Assembly: GCF_000002235.5 (NCBI RefSeq)
Contig: NW_022145604.1
Coordinates: forward strand, 31,155,857 to 31,219,856
DNA from: Strongylocentrotus purpuratus
Lineage: Eukaryota > Echinodermata > Echinoidea > Camarodonta > Strongylocentrotidae
Reading direction: 5' to 3'
DNA length: 64,000 bases
The notes beneath the pieces are model-generated. The model worked only from the letters and a program-made list of their open reading frames with translations. It was not told where the DNA came from and did no database searches. Positions 48,300 to 60,681 of the stretch are shown piece by piece (position 1 is the first letter of the stretch; every line of letters begins with the position of its first letter). The translations under genes were made by a program, and so were the position numbers.

Positions 48300-50620
48300 G
48301 TTATTATTTTTTTGCAATCGCATGCACTTGGATATACTACTTGAAATTAGATTTATACTACTTGAAATTTGAAGTATCACCATGCTCACTACCGATCCTG
48401 CTCAGTCACCATGTACATACAGCCATATCATCTAATGCGACTCCCGTGATTAGATAACCAAAGACACTTTGAAATTAATATGAAGTGCTTGATATCAGAC
48501 GTTTTTATTGTTCCTACCCATTATTTTCACAGATAATCTTACATTTTATTTGACAATATTCACCATACTTACTATTTTGTTCTTTTAATTTTCATTCAAA
48601 ATTTCAAGCGCCATCACAATGTAAAGCGAACCTAATTTGTCACCTAAACTACGTACAAATCGATGAAATTTTACCCTTTCTAGTACTGAAAAGTAAGAGA
48701 ACACGCATTATTATATGTTTACACTTTGTATGAATATCATCGCATTATCACAGCTCCAGTATAAAGTCATGAGAGGTTTCATTTGATAGATACTAGTAAG
48801 GTGTTATTTACACTGAAACCAATCTCTGAATTAGAAGATAACATTGGCGTCAAATTAGAACTCGTTCTTGTTTTCAGCTGGATGGGTCCAGTCAACGAGT
48901 GGGCACTGATCTTCATTTCTTCTGATTAGTAATTAGTTCAAAGTCCTATTTGTCATTTGTGATTTAAAGACTCGTGAACAATGGGGATATTTGAAAATGG
49001 CATTTAACATGCTCTTAAAGGCTTGAAAGCATACTACTAGACAGCCAAAGTGATCACCCGAGAAGAGATTATCTTTACAGGGGAACTTTTCTATCGAGAA
49101 GATCCTTCCATTAAAGGCTACAACTTTGCATAAAATATAACACAAGTCTCATTTTAAAATTATTTTGAAAAAAATAAAAAGCACGTAAACATACTTTTAG
49201 CATATATTCACATTCAATATTCTTCAGATGATTAAGGGGGGGGGGTACTTTGCCATTACTGAAGATATAGACGATGCAGCTGAATAAATCCATTTATACG
49301 GTCTTTTGAAGAGCACATTTCTCATATATGAACTAAAATCGTTTAATAGAGACTTTCACTTTGACAAAATTTGATGCTCTGATATAAGAAAGGCTTAATC
49401 TTTACCTCAGTTAAAGACATAAAAAGGAAATCCATCCCTTGTGATAAGTTCATTTTTATTAAGGCAGAAAATAAGATACATAAAATGTCGAATTAAATCG
49501 AACAAATAATAATAAAGTTATCATCGTTTTAAATATGAGATCACTAATAAGTCTATGCGAATCTCAATTTGGCAGTTTGGTCATGAGACTGTGGCGTAGT
49601 CGCGCATAAATCTCCCTTTTGTTGTGTACAAAATATCATTTATTCCTGTTTTTCTCCTAAGAGCCTTCTCTCTTGTTGCAACACTAAAAATATATTATGG
49701 ATAGCTTATCATTATTACAGGTCCTCCAAAGAGAATAAACCTTTCTGAGACATAAATTTGTATAAAATATAAATTTTAGTAATTTCGTGTCTTGGAACAA
49801 ACAGGAGAGTTGTCCGCTACTACATCGCAGAGATATTACCGATTCAGCCAATTTTGTAGAGCCCATACCTATAGTGATTGCACCTTTTGAAAATGTATTA
49901 CTTTCTCAATATTTGTCCGACTTAATTAAAACTTTTCCCAGTCTACTTCTCTGATTTGTCCTACTTTCCTCCAGAGTATTTGATATTAAGGTTTAATTTC
50001 CCGTTAATCAAATATAGATTAACTGGATATCATTCCCTTTATGACAGGACACTTTCATGTATCGTACACATTACTCTTTAACCATAAAATCACACTAGTA
50101 TTATCAACTTCGTTTTAAAAAAATATATAATAGAATTATTGAAATTGTGAATAAATCCATCGAAATAATGTTTGAAGAATAGTGAACAGTTCAAGCAAAA
50201 TCAATTTTGTTTTAATAGTGTGTTCGAAGTAGTTTATTTTGCTTTGTTTTAAAATGCGTTTATAAAACCCGTCAGCATAAAAAGGCACTACTAATCTCAC
50301 GTTAACCCTTGACCCGAGTACAGTTATGCTATCTTTCCTTTCATAGTTATTGTGTTAATTACATCAATCTTAACACTAAACCTACATGAAGCGAGTAGTA
50401 GCTTTAAACATTACAGTACACGTCTGCATTTGAAATTCCTAACATTCGTATTTTTGGTGATAAAGATAAACTATAGATTGGTTTGATTTCTCGCGTTCCT
50501 CGGAGACTTTCAAGAGGATCTTAAAACCTGACGTCTAAAATGATCTTTATCTGACCTGTCATTCAAATAAAATGAAGCTTAATATTAGCAAAATAAATCT
50601 TGAATTGGACATTCATCGTT
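48300..50620. other. Intergenic sequence 3' of bursicon beta
   Basis: No gene or repeat recognised beyond a G run at 49239-49246. Confidence 0.45.
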
Positions 50621-50624
50621 TTTG

Positions 50625-50630
50625 TTTATT
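50625..50630 (-). terminator. Candidate poly(A) signal of bursicon beta
   Basis: AATAAA on the minus strand about 270 bp past the TAA stop. An ATTAAA variant lies slightly closer, at 50665-50670. Confidence 0.35.
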
Positions 50631-50900
50631 GGCATGCCTTAGTTTTAAAAGTGTTGATAGGTCATTTAATGTTTTGATAAAGCCTTACTCATGTTAATGC
50701 AGCATTTTACAAAAAGAAATATGTCAGAATGACATCATTATAAAATGAATCATTGATTAATTAATTACGAAAAACAAAGGTCCTTTACTTTCCAAACACC
50801 AACATTAAAATCATTTACAATACATACAATTATGAAGGATATAATACATAGGAAAACCTCTCAGTGAACAAATATAGTAAAAACCAAATATGGGAAAATC

Positions 50901-51056
50901 TTAGAATGTACAGATCTGGCAACGGCAAGCTTCGGGTTGTTTTAGAGTCACTTGGTGAGTGAAATCTGGATCTGTGATTCCTAGGGCGTGATCATAGCAG
51001 TTTGTCATGACAACCTTCTTGTGAACCATCCCATGTTCTCTGCAACAGTGACATTT
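50901..51056 (-). CDS. pburs: Bursicon beta, coding exon 2
   Basis: A short terminal exon of 156 bp that does not begin with a methionine. It was found by searching the minus strand for the Cys-x-Cys-Cys-Arg-Glu signature that must follow exon 1. It reads KCHCCRE, then VMTNCYD, then EACRCQICTF and TAA at 50903-50901. It supplies seven cysteines (81, 83, 84, 99, 123, 125, 128). It is preceded by ATTTCAG at 51063-51057, and its frame matches the phase-0 donor of exon 1. Confidence 0.93.
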   Translation of the reverse strand, partial: KCHCCREHGMVHKKVVMTNCYDHALGITDPDFTHQVTLKQPEACRCQICTF

Positions 51057-52571
51057 CTGAAATAGCAATCAAAGAACAGAAGATAGTCTGTAAAGAATAT
51101 GAAGTAGTTAATCCCTAAAGGCATATTGATGCGCTCGAAGATAACGCATTTCTAGATTACTTTCTTGAAAGAGATGGTAGAATTCTTGTAAAGATGCAAA
51201 ATAGTTTTGAGCTCTATCCCTCTTTTAAAGGGTTACCTACACTAAACCCGTAACAAAATGAACAATCTTGTAATCTTCAAAATCTTAAAAAAAATAATCC
51301 TGAACCACATTTTGAAAGTAACAAATCTACCTTTTTTTGTTACTGTATATTTAAAATGAATTATTCTGTTATTTTACTACTGTATGCATTTTGAAATTAT
51401 TTGCAACAAGAAGGACTAAAAGCTGCACTTCGTAATCATTTATCTCCGACAGCACGGAAGTAGTTTCATTTATATGCGATAAACTTTTCAAAAACAATCG
51501 CTCAACGGTTCTTTTGTTGCCTCCTTTTGTTCAAACCGGTTAATAAAACTAGCTTTCGTGTGGCCAACCTCATGGTCTTTGGTCTTAGATCCAATATTAT
51601 GTTCATGTGACACGTGCTCAGATTTTACCCGTCAAAATAATAGGAAAACTGTTGGTTTTATTATAGGTTTAAGGTGAGAACATTTTAAAATATTTTCATG
51701 TTTTGCTTGCATTATAAACTACAGATAGTCTTTTACAATAAATGTACACCTATTGATAAAAAGAACATAGTTTCAATCAAATATTTACAATTTTAAAGCT
51801 CACTCAAACTAGTACTATTTTATTAGATTATGAACCCTTTTTCCCACTTCTTAAGTCAATATTTCGATCGAGACCTTTATAAGAACACAAAACGCCTAGG
51901 GAACCATCCAAATTGTTTAATTCTAACGTGACTCAGTGAAACAAAACAATTATTCTTTCTTTCTCTTCGGTTTTGTTCCAAGTCGGGAATTCCTTGAGCA
52001 TCTAAAACGAGCATCAACGGAAATAGCGTTGTAAGCAGGTGGTTTTGATTTGGATGTTTCCACGACGATAGGTTTGCCATCGACTATTTCTTCATGGATC
52101 TCAAAAAGGTACCATTCTTACACGGACTTCCCTCTTTCCTCTGGTTGCTCTACTTCCTGTCAACCCTCTAACAATCCTTCATATTATGACCTTTCATGTA
52201 TCCTCTTTATCTGGGAGAAAATCCCTGAACGAAATTCGTTTCAAAGTTTGTCTTCATCGAGATGTAATTGTTCGATATCACGAGGCAAAGTAATTCATTA
52301 TAGACCTTCAAATTTTAAAATGTTTGTTATGTTTCCATGAAGGCAAACGTAATGCTAATAAGATGTAATGTCCAAGAGAAGAAAAAATATAATCATCAAA
52401 ATCAGGAAAGAAAATGGGATAAATCATCCCCCCAAAATACACATCATGACCTTCGAGGATGCAAATATACATATACATAAAGGAAATGGATAGGGAGAGG
52501 GGGAGAAAGAGGAGGAGAGGGAGAAAGTGAGAGCGAGAGAGAAAGAGAAAAAGAAAGATAGATAGAGAGAG

Positions 52572-52634
<63 letters not shown>

Positions 52635-55600
52635 GGGTAGAGGTGGGAGGGAATTAGAGAAACGGGAATGATAAAAAGAAGAAATGACGGTGTTAGTTAG
52701 GGTGTGCGCTCATAATATTGTATCATTTTTACCAGTGTTTACACAGATATGGAAATTGTTTACATAGGTAGATGAAACACTCATGCGTTAAGAGGTTTCG
52801 AGAAAATGATGAACACGAGCGTCCAATCGCAATTTCAGCGGATCCGTAATTCACACCACCTTCGCAAAAATGACTTCTTAAATATTATTAATCATTAATA
52901 ATTCGGGAGGAGAGCAGTGTGAAGAGCAAACTTAATTAATGTGATGTCTTGCCTCTCTTCCGGTGTGACTAATTTGAATGTAAATTATGTAGCACCATGA
53001 TAATGCCAGAGAAGCGGGGTATAAGGCGTTGTAACGCACTCTCTCACTACTATATGAATCCCCCTACAAATTTTTTTTTCAACTTTTGTTGACAAGCTTA
53101 CACTTTTATGACAACCCTTTATAACTTGTTTAACATAACAGTTTACCGATATACCATGTATATGTCTAGAAAATGAATACCGGGACATTACGGAGTATAG
53201 AACTGCAGGGATTTCCTGGTTTCGCTTTACCCTTCTTTTTTGTTAGTTATTGTACTCCGGTTTGCTTGTATTCTTTGCTATTAAGCTTTTGTTATACTCC
53301 TTAACGTAACTGGAAATGAAACAAAATAAAGTAAAATAAAACTTAGAATAAGTTTTCAAATAAGCCAATTGTAAGATTTGATATTAACAAAAATGTGCAT
53401 GCTTCTCTTAGGTGGTAAGTTATGAGGGAATAAAGAGTTCCCATAAAAAATTCTTTCTCGTCACCACATTTTCTTGGTACCATCACTATGGTAACGAATA
53501 ATGATGAGTGACGACCACTTACTGGTATGATAGACTAACGAGCGGGTAGAGTACCACGTGACCCAAACCACCACTGTACCATGCACTCATGCATGTACCC
53601 TGTAATATTCTATTTAATATATGAAGATCATTGAGAGAGCACGTAGGTCACGTGGATAGGGTGTTAACCTGAATAAAGTACAGTACTAATGTGATGCGAT
53701 GAGGGGGAGAGGATGATATCAATGAAAGTGTGATTAATTGGTCAATATTAGCTCAGAAACACGTCACGTCTTCCTGACTTCATTCATCCATGCCTCAAGT
53801 CTAAGTGAATACCATGTAGGCGAGGGTGCGGGGGAGGGGTGTGGGGAGGGGCTACATGATATGAACAGAGGAAATTATAGAACGCGAGATACAAAGTCAT
53901 CTTACTTTAAAGTAAGTAGTATGAAAAGAACAGGTACATCAGATTTTGTTCTTTGTGATGCCATCGAAATGGTGACAATCTTAGCGGTAAACACACTACG
54001 GGTAACTTTACAAAATTTAGTAATGCGGATTTAAGTTACATTGCCATCGTCTAACTGTGGTGCATATTTTCAATGCGAAGCACCATAAGTTGTGAAACAA
54101 GCGACTTCATAAATCTTTAACACGTGATTAAGCTACATGTACCTGCCTCTTCTCTGTCAAATAGTATCACATAATCTCGTGTCATAGTTCGAAAGCTAGT
54201 AGACTGTATTCATCTTGATTGTTTTAGTTTCACATTGGAGGCTTAAAAAAATGAAATACGTAAGAGGGAAAATGTATTGAAAAAATTCCTGTAGGACTAT
54301 GTTGTATTGAAATCTACTGCAAGTTGTTATCTATTTTTCATAATACATATATGCATATGGCTGTGCGGCTTAGAAGGACTTCACCCAGAGCTGGTTACAC
54401 CACTGATTTTCCCATGTTCAGTGAACTAATATTAATTCATGAGAGTATATTTTATTTCTTTTTAACTATAGTAGCATTTTCTTAAACACACTTTTGTTTA
54501 ACCGCAAAATATTAAAAAACATAACACGGGACCATGCCATTCTTGAAACCCAGTTATCATGGTTATGATAATAATAAAAATAACAAAAACTGTTCTCAGA
54601 AAGCGCCTTCCACCTTCCTCTAAGCAATATGGGACTTTTTAGACCAGCGCTTCTAAACTGATGGGCCGGGATGTCGGCCAGAAAGACATAGGCCTATGTT
54701 TTTCGAGATAATAATACAATTTTTTTTAAAAGAATGTGTGATCTTACATGACACAGCTGCAATTCAGCTTAGATTTACATGTACCATAATAAAAATGTCT
54801 TTTCTTTTTTGTTCGCTCGATTCGCTAACTTTGCACACTCATGAGATTTATACACAGGATGATTAATATTCAACCAGAAATACTCAGGTCCCCCCTGCCT
54901 GTGGTTTTATATCTCCTTTGCGATTTTTTCTACCCGTGATGGATAAAAAGGACAATAGCGTGTTTCAGGGTTAAACACGCCCAAATCTACCGCTCGTTCG
55001 CATGCTCACTCGCTGGTTGGGAAGTTGGGAAGTTGGGCAGTTGGGAAGACCTAGATAAACATGTGCAGGTGAAGGACGCAATAATACTTACACACACCAC
55101 TGCTTACCTCTACAATTCGTCCTCTGTTTTCTTGTGTCATGTTTTATTGATATTTTTTCTCAAGTGTTTTGTAAGGTGGGCCTTGAAATATTTCTATCAG
55201 CCAACGTAGGCCTCCAGTTTTCAAAGGTTGAGAAGCGCTGTTCTAGACGTTTTGAATAGCGAGTTTTTGTTGGAAGGGAGTAGAAATCGGATTAGAAAGA
55301 AATATGTGCCTGATGTTGGTATAGGAACAAATGTAATCAAAAGAGTAACGCAAATTAGATACCTTGGAATCTTAATTGATGAATACCTTGACTTGAGCAA
55401 GCAAGCAGATATGCTTAAACTAAATGATTTTTCTGTTGTAAAGCAATGGTATTTTTTTATATCAAGAAATAGGAATAAATGTTAAAATGGCTTGCCATAA
55501 AAACAAAGTAATACGCAAGCCAAATACGCAAAAATGTGACTGAGGCACTGTTGTATTTGTATACTTTGTATTGCGTCTTATATTCAATTGTATATATTTC

Positions 55601-57531
55601 GTATGTAATTTTGTATTATGTATGCACGGACTTGCAGACAAATAGCCATTAGCTGAAGCAAGTCATCCATGTTGAAATAAAATGAAATGAAATGAAATGA
55701 AACGAAATGAAATAGATTGGTACATTTCTTGGGTACCCAAGCACATAAACGTGGCAAGACATGGTGCCCAACATCTTCTTCCTCGAGCACTTTACATGCT
55801 ACTTATCGACACCTTCAACTTTTATGGTGTCATCACGTGTCTGTTACAAGAATGGTGCTCATTTCTTGAGGCCAGGCGTGTTTTATAATACTGGTCATCG
55901 TATTGAGTGACATGTAGAGAGATAGGATTAATGACCACTACAAAATGCATCAAACTCACGTAGGTAAGGGTATGTTGGACACAGAACGAGGACATAAGGT
56001 AAACAAAAGTCCACAAGCTTCCACATTCCACATTCCACGGCACGTCACTGATGATTTAAAGGGATAGTTGAGTTCTGTTGCAGAGGGCGCTACACAAAAT
56101 ATTTTTTTTGTGAGATAATGAAAAACTGAGTGTCAGATCCGAAAGAACATAATATTTAAATGACAAAATCATCTTTGTTTGATCAAAATCGGTTTAGAGA
56201 CGGCTGAAATATAACGATTTCTAATAATACTTGTGTACAACCACAAAATATTGGATATTTTGAAACATTTGAAAAAAACGTTGAAAAAAACGAAATAACA
56301 CCTTTTACGTCGTATTTCAACTAATGCCGATGTTGGCTTTTTTGTTGGCATTTTCGTGTAGCTTATATTATCCACAGTTAGCCGGCTCATGTATTGTTAT
56401 TTTTAATTAAATAACTAATTAACGGTCACCGTGTTTTTTTTTTTAAAGTAGAGCTGAATTGGTATGATCGCATTGGCTAAATGTCACACATTTTGAGGTC
56501 TAAAATTACCTTTATCGCAATTTTTGGTTCTAAAAGGGCACTATAAATGTCAAAGATAAGAATAAAAGCAATAACCATGCACTTTGAAGGCATTTGCGGT
56601 CTGAAAACAGAACTCAACCATCCCTTTAGGCTCCACTTGTATTTTTAATTTCTTTTCTTATACGAATAGCTTCGATCAAAGGTATCGATGTAATCATTGA
56701 ATAGAATCTACGAGCCAAAACGCTCGAATGATATTCAAATCTATAAATGAATCTTAACATACATTAATAAGTACTTATGATCCTAATTCCTAACAAATGT
56801 AGGATCAGGAATTAAACACTTTTTTCTGAGTACGATATAGGTTAAGAAACGTCTTTTTACAACAGCAGTACAAGTAATACAATGCGATGAACATGTCAGA
56901 TTGATTTCTAAATAACTACTTTTTTTTTCTAAAAAGAAAAACTAGATACAATTTGCAAATTTCAGTTCACGTTATGCTCCATATAGGCCCTATCTCAGGA
57001 CCGTAATGTGATGATGACGAAGGGAAAAAAACAAGTAATGTAAAGGTAATGTTCAATCAATATTGCCCCCATTTAGCAGGTTTTCGTGTGTACCTCTAAG
57101 GATATTTGTCTATGGAAATAGAATTGAGTGGCATTGTGGATCGAGACTCCTATTGATCTCCCATTCATGATGACCCATTTTAATTTCCCTTTGGATAATG
57201 CATAACAGTTGCATGAACTCCCTGATGAATAGGGGAATGAGAACCTCATCGCCCTCAATAATGACCAAAATCGAACGTATATTCAGTTATCCCGAATTCA
57301 CCAGGCTTACGGTGTCGAGATAGCATACGCACAATAGCAAAACTAGTTTTAAATAGTAATAATATAACGAGTTAACAAAGAGAGAACTGCGATGACAGGC
57401 TAATGAATATATGAACTCCCGTGCGATGATACACAAAGGGTAAACAAATATAACAATGCCTCAATGGTATCTTGAGGTTTTCTTTGAAGTAGCGTTTTCT
57501 TTCTCAACCTTCGGGTTAAATTCTCGGTGGA

Positions 57532-57580
<49 letters not shown>

Positions 57581-59507
57581 GTGTACTATTTTTCTTTAAA
57601 AACACTGAATTCTTGAATATCAGTATTGTTCAGATATATCGACTAAATCATTCATAACGGTTTATATATTTGCTCCCGACCACTTCTTTTAGCCAACCTT
57701 CTATTATGAATGAAACGTAAAAGTGGCATGAAGACCGGATGGATTTCGATTTTCAAATCATGACAAAGAAAGTATTTACTTTAACGTCTCATGATGTCAC
57801 TTGGGATTTTAATTATTAATCATGGTCCTTCTTTAGATTATTTGAATGGAGTAGATATAAGGAGACACTCAGCGTAAAGGGAATGTCGCTAACTTAGACC
57901 TTGTTAACACTGGTTGACATTGGTGTGCAGCTGGGTAGGAAGTGTTTCATATTCCTCCCATTATGTTTCCGTGCGATATGATATCCGTTGCTTACTTATA
58001 TATGCTTTGTATCAATGGAGATGGCACGGAATGGTACGGAACAATTCCAAATATAACGGGTTATCCGTACTTCATCTGAAGATATCTAAGGTCTTTTCTT
58101 TGAAAAGGGAGGAAAAGTGCATTCACTCGACATTTATAGTATACTTTTGCCTGGGTCATAATTGGGATCTTTGGCTCGCATTTGTTAAAAGCGTCTTAAT
58201 TTTAATTCAGGTTTAAGTGCGTAAAATCAGTCCAGTGATTTAAAGGGAACTTCACGTGTCATCCCATAAAAACATCATGCATGAATTCTAAATAAACAAA
58301 CAAAATTCTCGTCATCTTAAAATCGACTTTCATTTTCATTTCATGACTGGGTTCTGTTCAATCATTTCGTTACACATATAATATCATATAAAGATCGTAT
58401 AACAGTAGGTGTACCTCTGCCCACCTTCACAAACATCTGGCCTTTGTGTTTCCTCATTGACCGAATAAAAAAAGAAGGGCCGTTTAGACAGCAAAATATA
58501 AAACTCACGGAGTACATGTCCTATCGGCATCTCTTCTTTCAGCTTTCTTAACGATATATTACCATTTGAAACAAATCCTGACACATAATTATGTTACGAA
58601 ATGACAACCCAGGGAACACACACAAGCATATACCTAACGTACATACTCACACACACTCACCCACACACGCCCACACACATAAAAAGGTTATTGGGACTCA
58701 AATGAACGCTCTATGAACGTGTTAACGCCCTCCGGATTATTTCTTTTCAAATTGCACCCTGTTAACCATAATGCATTGGGGTGATTGTAAGGGGTGCGTA
58801 TAGCCCCGCCTCTGAACCAAGCATTCACTAATTTACGTTTTGCAGTTAATATAGTGAGAGTGGGTGGACACTGGATATTAAACTTCATTTTTCGTTTGAC
58901 GTTTAAACAGTCAAGTTTTCTTTGCAAGGGTGATTGGCAGGTTTTGTACACATTCAGGATGTTACGATCCGTCTCTTACAATGATTTCCCTCGAGCATTT
59001 GCAATGTTTGTCGAAATGTCCTGCTTAGTGTTCACCATTCATAAAACTAGGCCTTGTGCGAGGGTGTGATCGGTAACCAAGGGGCTCATGTTGACTCTAA
59101 CAAAAGAACGAGGAAGGGGGAAATGGGCCTTGGAAATGAAGATAGCGAGGACGGAGACAGTAAATAAAGTGGGCGATGGAGATGAATAACACTTTAAAAA
59201 CGGAAGGGTTAAACAAAGATTTAAAACGGCCGAAGAGCGACAGTGTATTATACATATAAATATGAAATAATAATATGATAAACTAATATAAATATAAATA
59301 TTTATTATACATATTAAATTTGTTAACGTACCCCTTTGAACATGTGTTCACTCCTTGAATTTTGATTTAACATTTGTGTTTGTACCATGCACGATTGATA
59401 GAAAAGTGTGCAGAATTATGAGGGATCTTGGGACAGAGAGAGAGAGAGGGGGACAGAGAGAGAGAGGGGCATGTAGAGGGTGTGTGAGAGATAGAGAGAG
59501 AGAGAGA

Positions 59508-59595
<88 letters not shown>

Positions 59596-59717
59596 AGAGA
59601 GAGAGAGAGGGAGGGGTAGAGAGGGAGAGGGAGATAGAGAGAGAGAGAGGGGTGGAAGAGAGAGAGAGAGGGGATAGAGAGGGAGAGGGAAAGAGAGGGA
59701 GAGAGGGATGGAGAGGA

Positions 59718-59753
<36 letters not shown>

Positions 59754-60645
59754 GGAGAGAGGGAGAGAGGGAGAGAGAGTTGGGAGAGCAAAGAACGACA
59801 TAGATACATAGAAATGATACCAATGAACAGGTGAAAGATGGTGTGAGCAAAAGGCATGGAAAGTACGGGGCAGTGTAAATAAATGAAGAAAAAGATAAAT
59901 ACATTAAATAAATGGTAAGACACATATACCATTAGCAATACAAAGAGTGTTATAAAAGCTAAATGCTCATTGAATCGTCATGGCCAATATGTTTAAATCG
60001 AGTAGAAGATAGAAGTCACTACGGGAGATAAATAAAGACCTACGAAAGGCAAACAGAGAGACTGAGATAGAACGAGATGTAGGCGATGAAGAGAGAGATA
60101 ATTGGAAAGAAAGAGAGAGAGAGAGAGAAAAGAGAGAGAGAAAGAGAGAGAGAGAGATGTATATATATATTTATATACTAAGTACACAAATATTGGATGC
60201 GATTTATTAGTCGATCGCAAAGACTTTTGAAGAAAAAAAAAATCATGCAGCCCTTTGAAAAATGCGAACACGACAATGACATATTACGCAAATCGAAAAC
60301 GATTAATATAGGCGATAGTAGGCGATACAATAATGTACTGAAACTGCCCTCGAGTGGATTCTGAAAGACTTTGCAATCGTTAAAAAAGGAAACAAAATCT
60401 GTATTCACCTTATCAAAGCCATGTTGTAAGACGGTAGGAGACACCTGTGATATGCATTTACCCTCGCATTGGTTCACCTGAACTCGTTTCCGACATCGAA
60501 GAGTTCTTTGAAGGTTATCGTCCACCACCTCGACATCTATGGTAGTCTCGCCGTGTGACAGCTCACAAGTCTCGCCATCCGCGAGAGAGCTGACGCGAGA
60601 AACGCTTCCCGCCCCACAGAGTAAGACGACGAGAAGTAACAACAT
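50901..60645 (-). CDS. pburs: Bursicon beta subunit (partner of bursicon), two coding exons
   Basis: Partner subunit of bursicon alpha, a secreted cystine-knot hormone. The CDS joins 60645-60409 (79 codons) to 51056-50901 (51 codons plus TAA) on the minus strand, giving 130 aa. A signal peptide occupies about residues 1-20 (Leu/Val-rich from the ATG). Eleven cysteines then follow at 27, 51, 60, 64, 81, 83, 84, 99, 123, 125 and 128. Family signatures are NQCEGKC (58-64, compare NKCEGLC in insect pburs), SQVSPTV (66-72, compare SQVQPSV), HGFDK at the exon end, KCHCCRE (80-86, compare ECYCCRE) and CRCQIC near the C-terminus. There is no N-glycosylation sequon. The intron is phase 0, with donor AAG|GTGAAT and acceptor TTTCAG|AAA, and is 9,352 bp long; it contains transposons, purine microsatellites and no other gene I can see. 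A possible poly(A) signal lies about 270 bp past the stop. Both exons are intact and the join restores the complete family pattern, so I regard it as a working gene. Confidence 0.94.
52490..52637 (+). repeat. Purine (GA) microsatellite in bursicon beta intron
   Basis: GGGAGA/GA runs with a pure core at about 52578-52626. Confidence 0.9.
54645..55240. mobile_element. hAT-like non-autonomous element with 8 bp target duplication
   Basis: CAGCGCTTCTAAACT at the left end is inverted at the right (CAGCGCTTCTCAACC, read inward). The flanks TTTTAGAC (54637-54644) and TTCTAGAC (55241-55248) form an 8 bp target duplication with one mismatch. CAG termini plus an 8 bp duplication are diagnostic of hAT. 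596 bp, no transposase. It sits inside a LINE remnant. Confidence 0.8.
55241..55715 (+). mobile_element. LINE reverse-transcriptase remnant with AAATG tail
   Basis: After the hAT insertion the frame reads LNSEFLLEGSRNRIRKKY, then IKRVTQIRYLGILIDEYL. This is the thumb-proximal Y/F-L-G-(I/V)-x-I-D motif of CR1/jockey-like reverse transcriptases. It stops at 55483-55485, and the copy ends in ATGAAATGAAATGAAATG at about 55680-55715, a typical LINE 3' tail. 5'-truncated and internally deleted; plus strand, antisense to bursicon beta. Confidence 0.78.
56060..56625. mobile_element. Kolobok-like MITE in bursicon beta intron
   Basis: AGGGATAGTTGAGTTCTGTT at the left is matched at the right by the inverse AGGGATGGTTGAGTTCTGTT. 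The flanks are TTAA (56056-56059) and TTAG (56626-56629). 566 bp, no coding capacity. Same class as the element at 11775, but with a different terminal sequence. Confidence 0.72.
57534..57577 (+). repeat. CT microsatellite
   Basis: A pure CT run of about 22 units. Confidence 0.9.
59425..59785 (+). repeat. Long GA/GGGA purine array in bursicon beta intron
   Basis: About 360 bp almost free of pyrimidines except T in GAT. Long Arg/Glu and Ser/Leu frames are artefacts. Confidence 0.9.
60105..60157 (+). repeat. GA microsatellite near the bursicon beta donor
   Basis: A GA run followed by an ATATAT stretch, about 250 bp inside the intron. Confidence 0.9.
60409..60645 (-). CDS. pburs: Bursicon beta, coding exon 1
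   Basis: Encodes the signal peptide and the first four cysteines (27, 51, 60, 64), including the knot motif CEGKC. The chosen start is the ATG at 60645-60643 (context ACACCATGT), directly before a Leu/Val-rich signal sequence. The same frame stays open upstream to about 60696, but that part reads through a pyrimidine tract ending in CAG at 60684-60682. This is better explained as intron plus acceptor than as coding. The exon therefore probably starts at 60681 with 36 bp of 5'UTR and ends at 60409. Confidence 0.93.
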
Positions 60646-60681
60646 GGTGTACAGCCAGATGCCAGGTGGTTTAGGCGTGAA

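Larger units (their letters stand above)
51057..60408 (-). other. Bursicon beta intron (9.35 kb)
   Basis: A GT...AG intron in phase 0 between residues 79 and 80 of bursicon beta. It contains a purine microsatellite at 52.5 kb, a hAT-like element inserted into a LINE remnant at 54.6-55.7 kb, a TTAA-flanked MITE at 56.06-56.63 kb, a CT run at 57.5 kb and long GA runs at 59.4-59.8 and 60.1 kb. The remaining stretches (51.06-52.45, 52.65-54.6, 56.7-57.5, 57.6-59.4 kb) show only short chance reading frames. Confidence 0.88.

Noticed and set aside
59348-59938. Frames of 140-196 codons on both strands
   Set aside because: Low-complexity translation of a GA array inside the bursicon beta intron.
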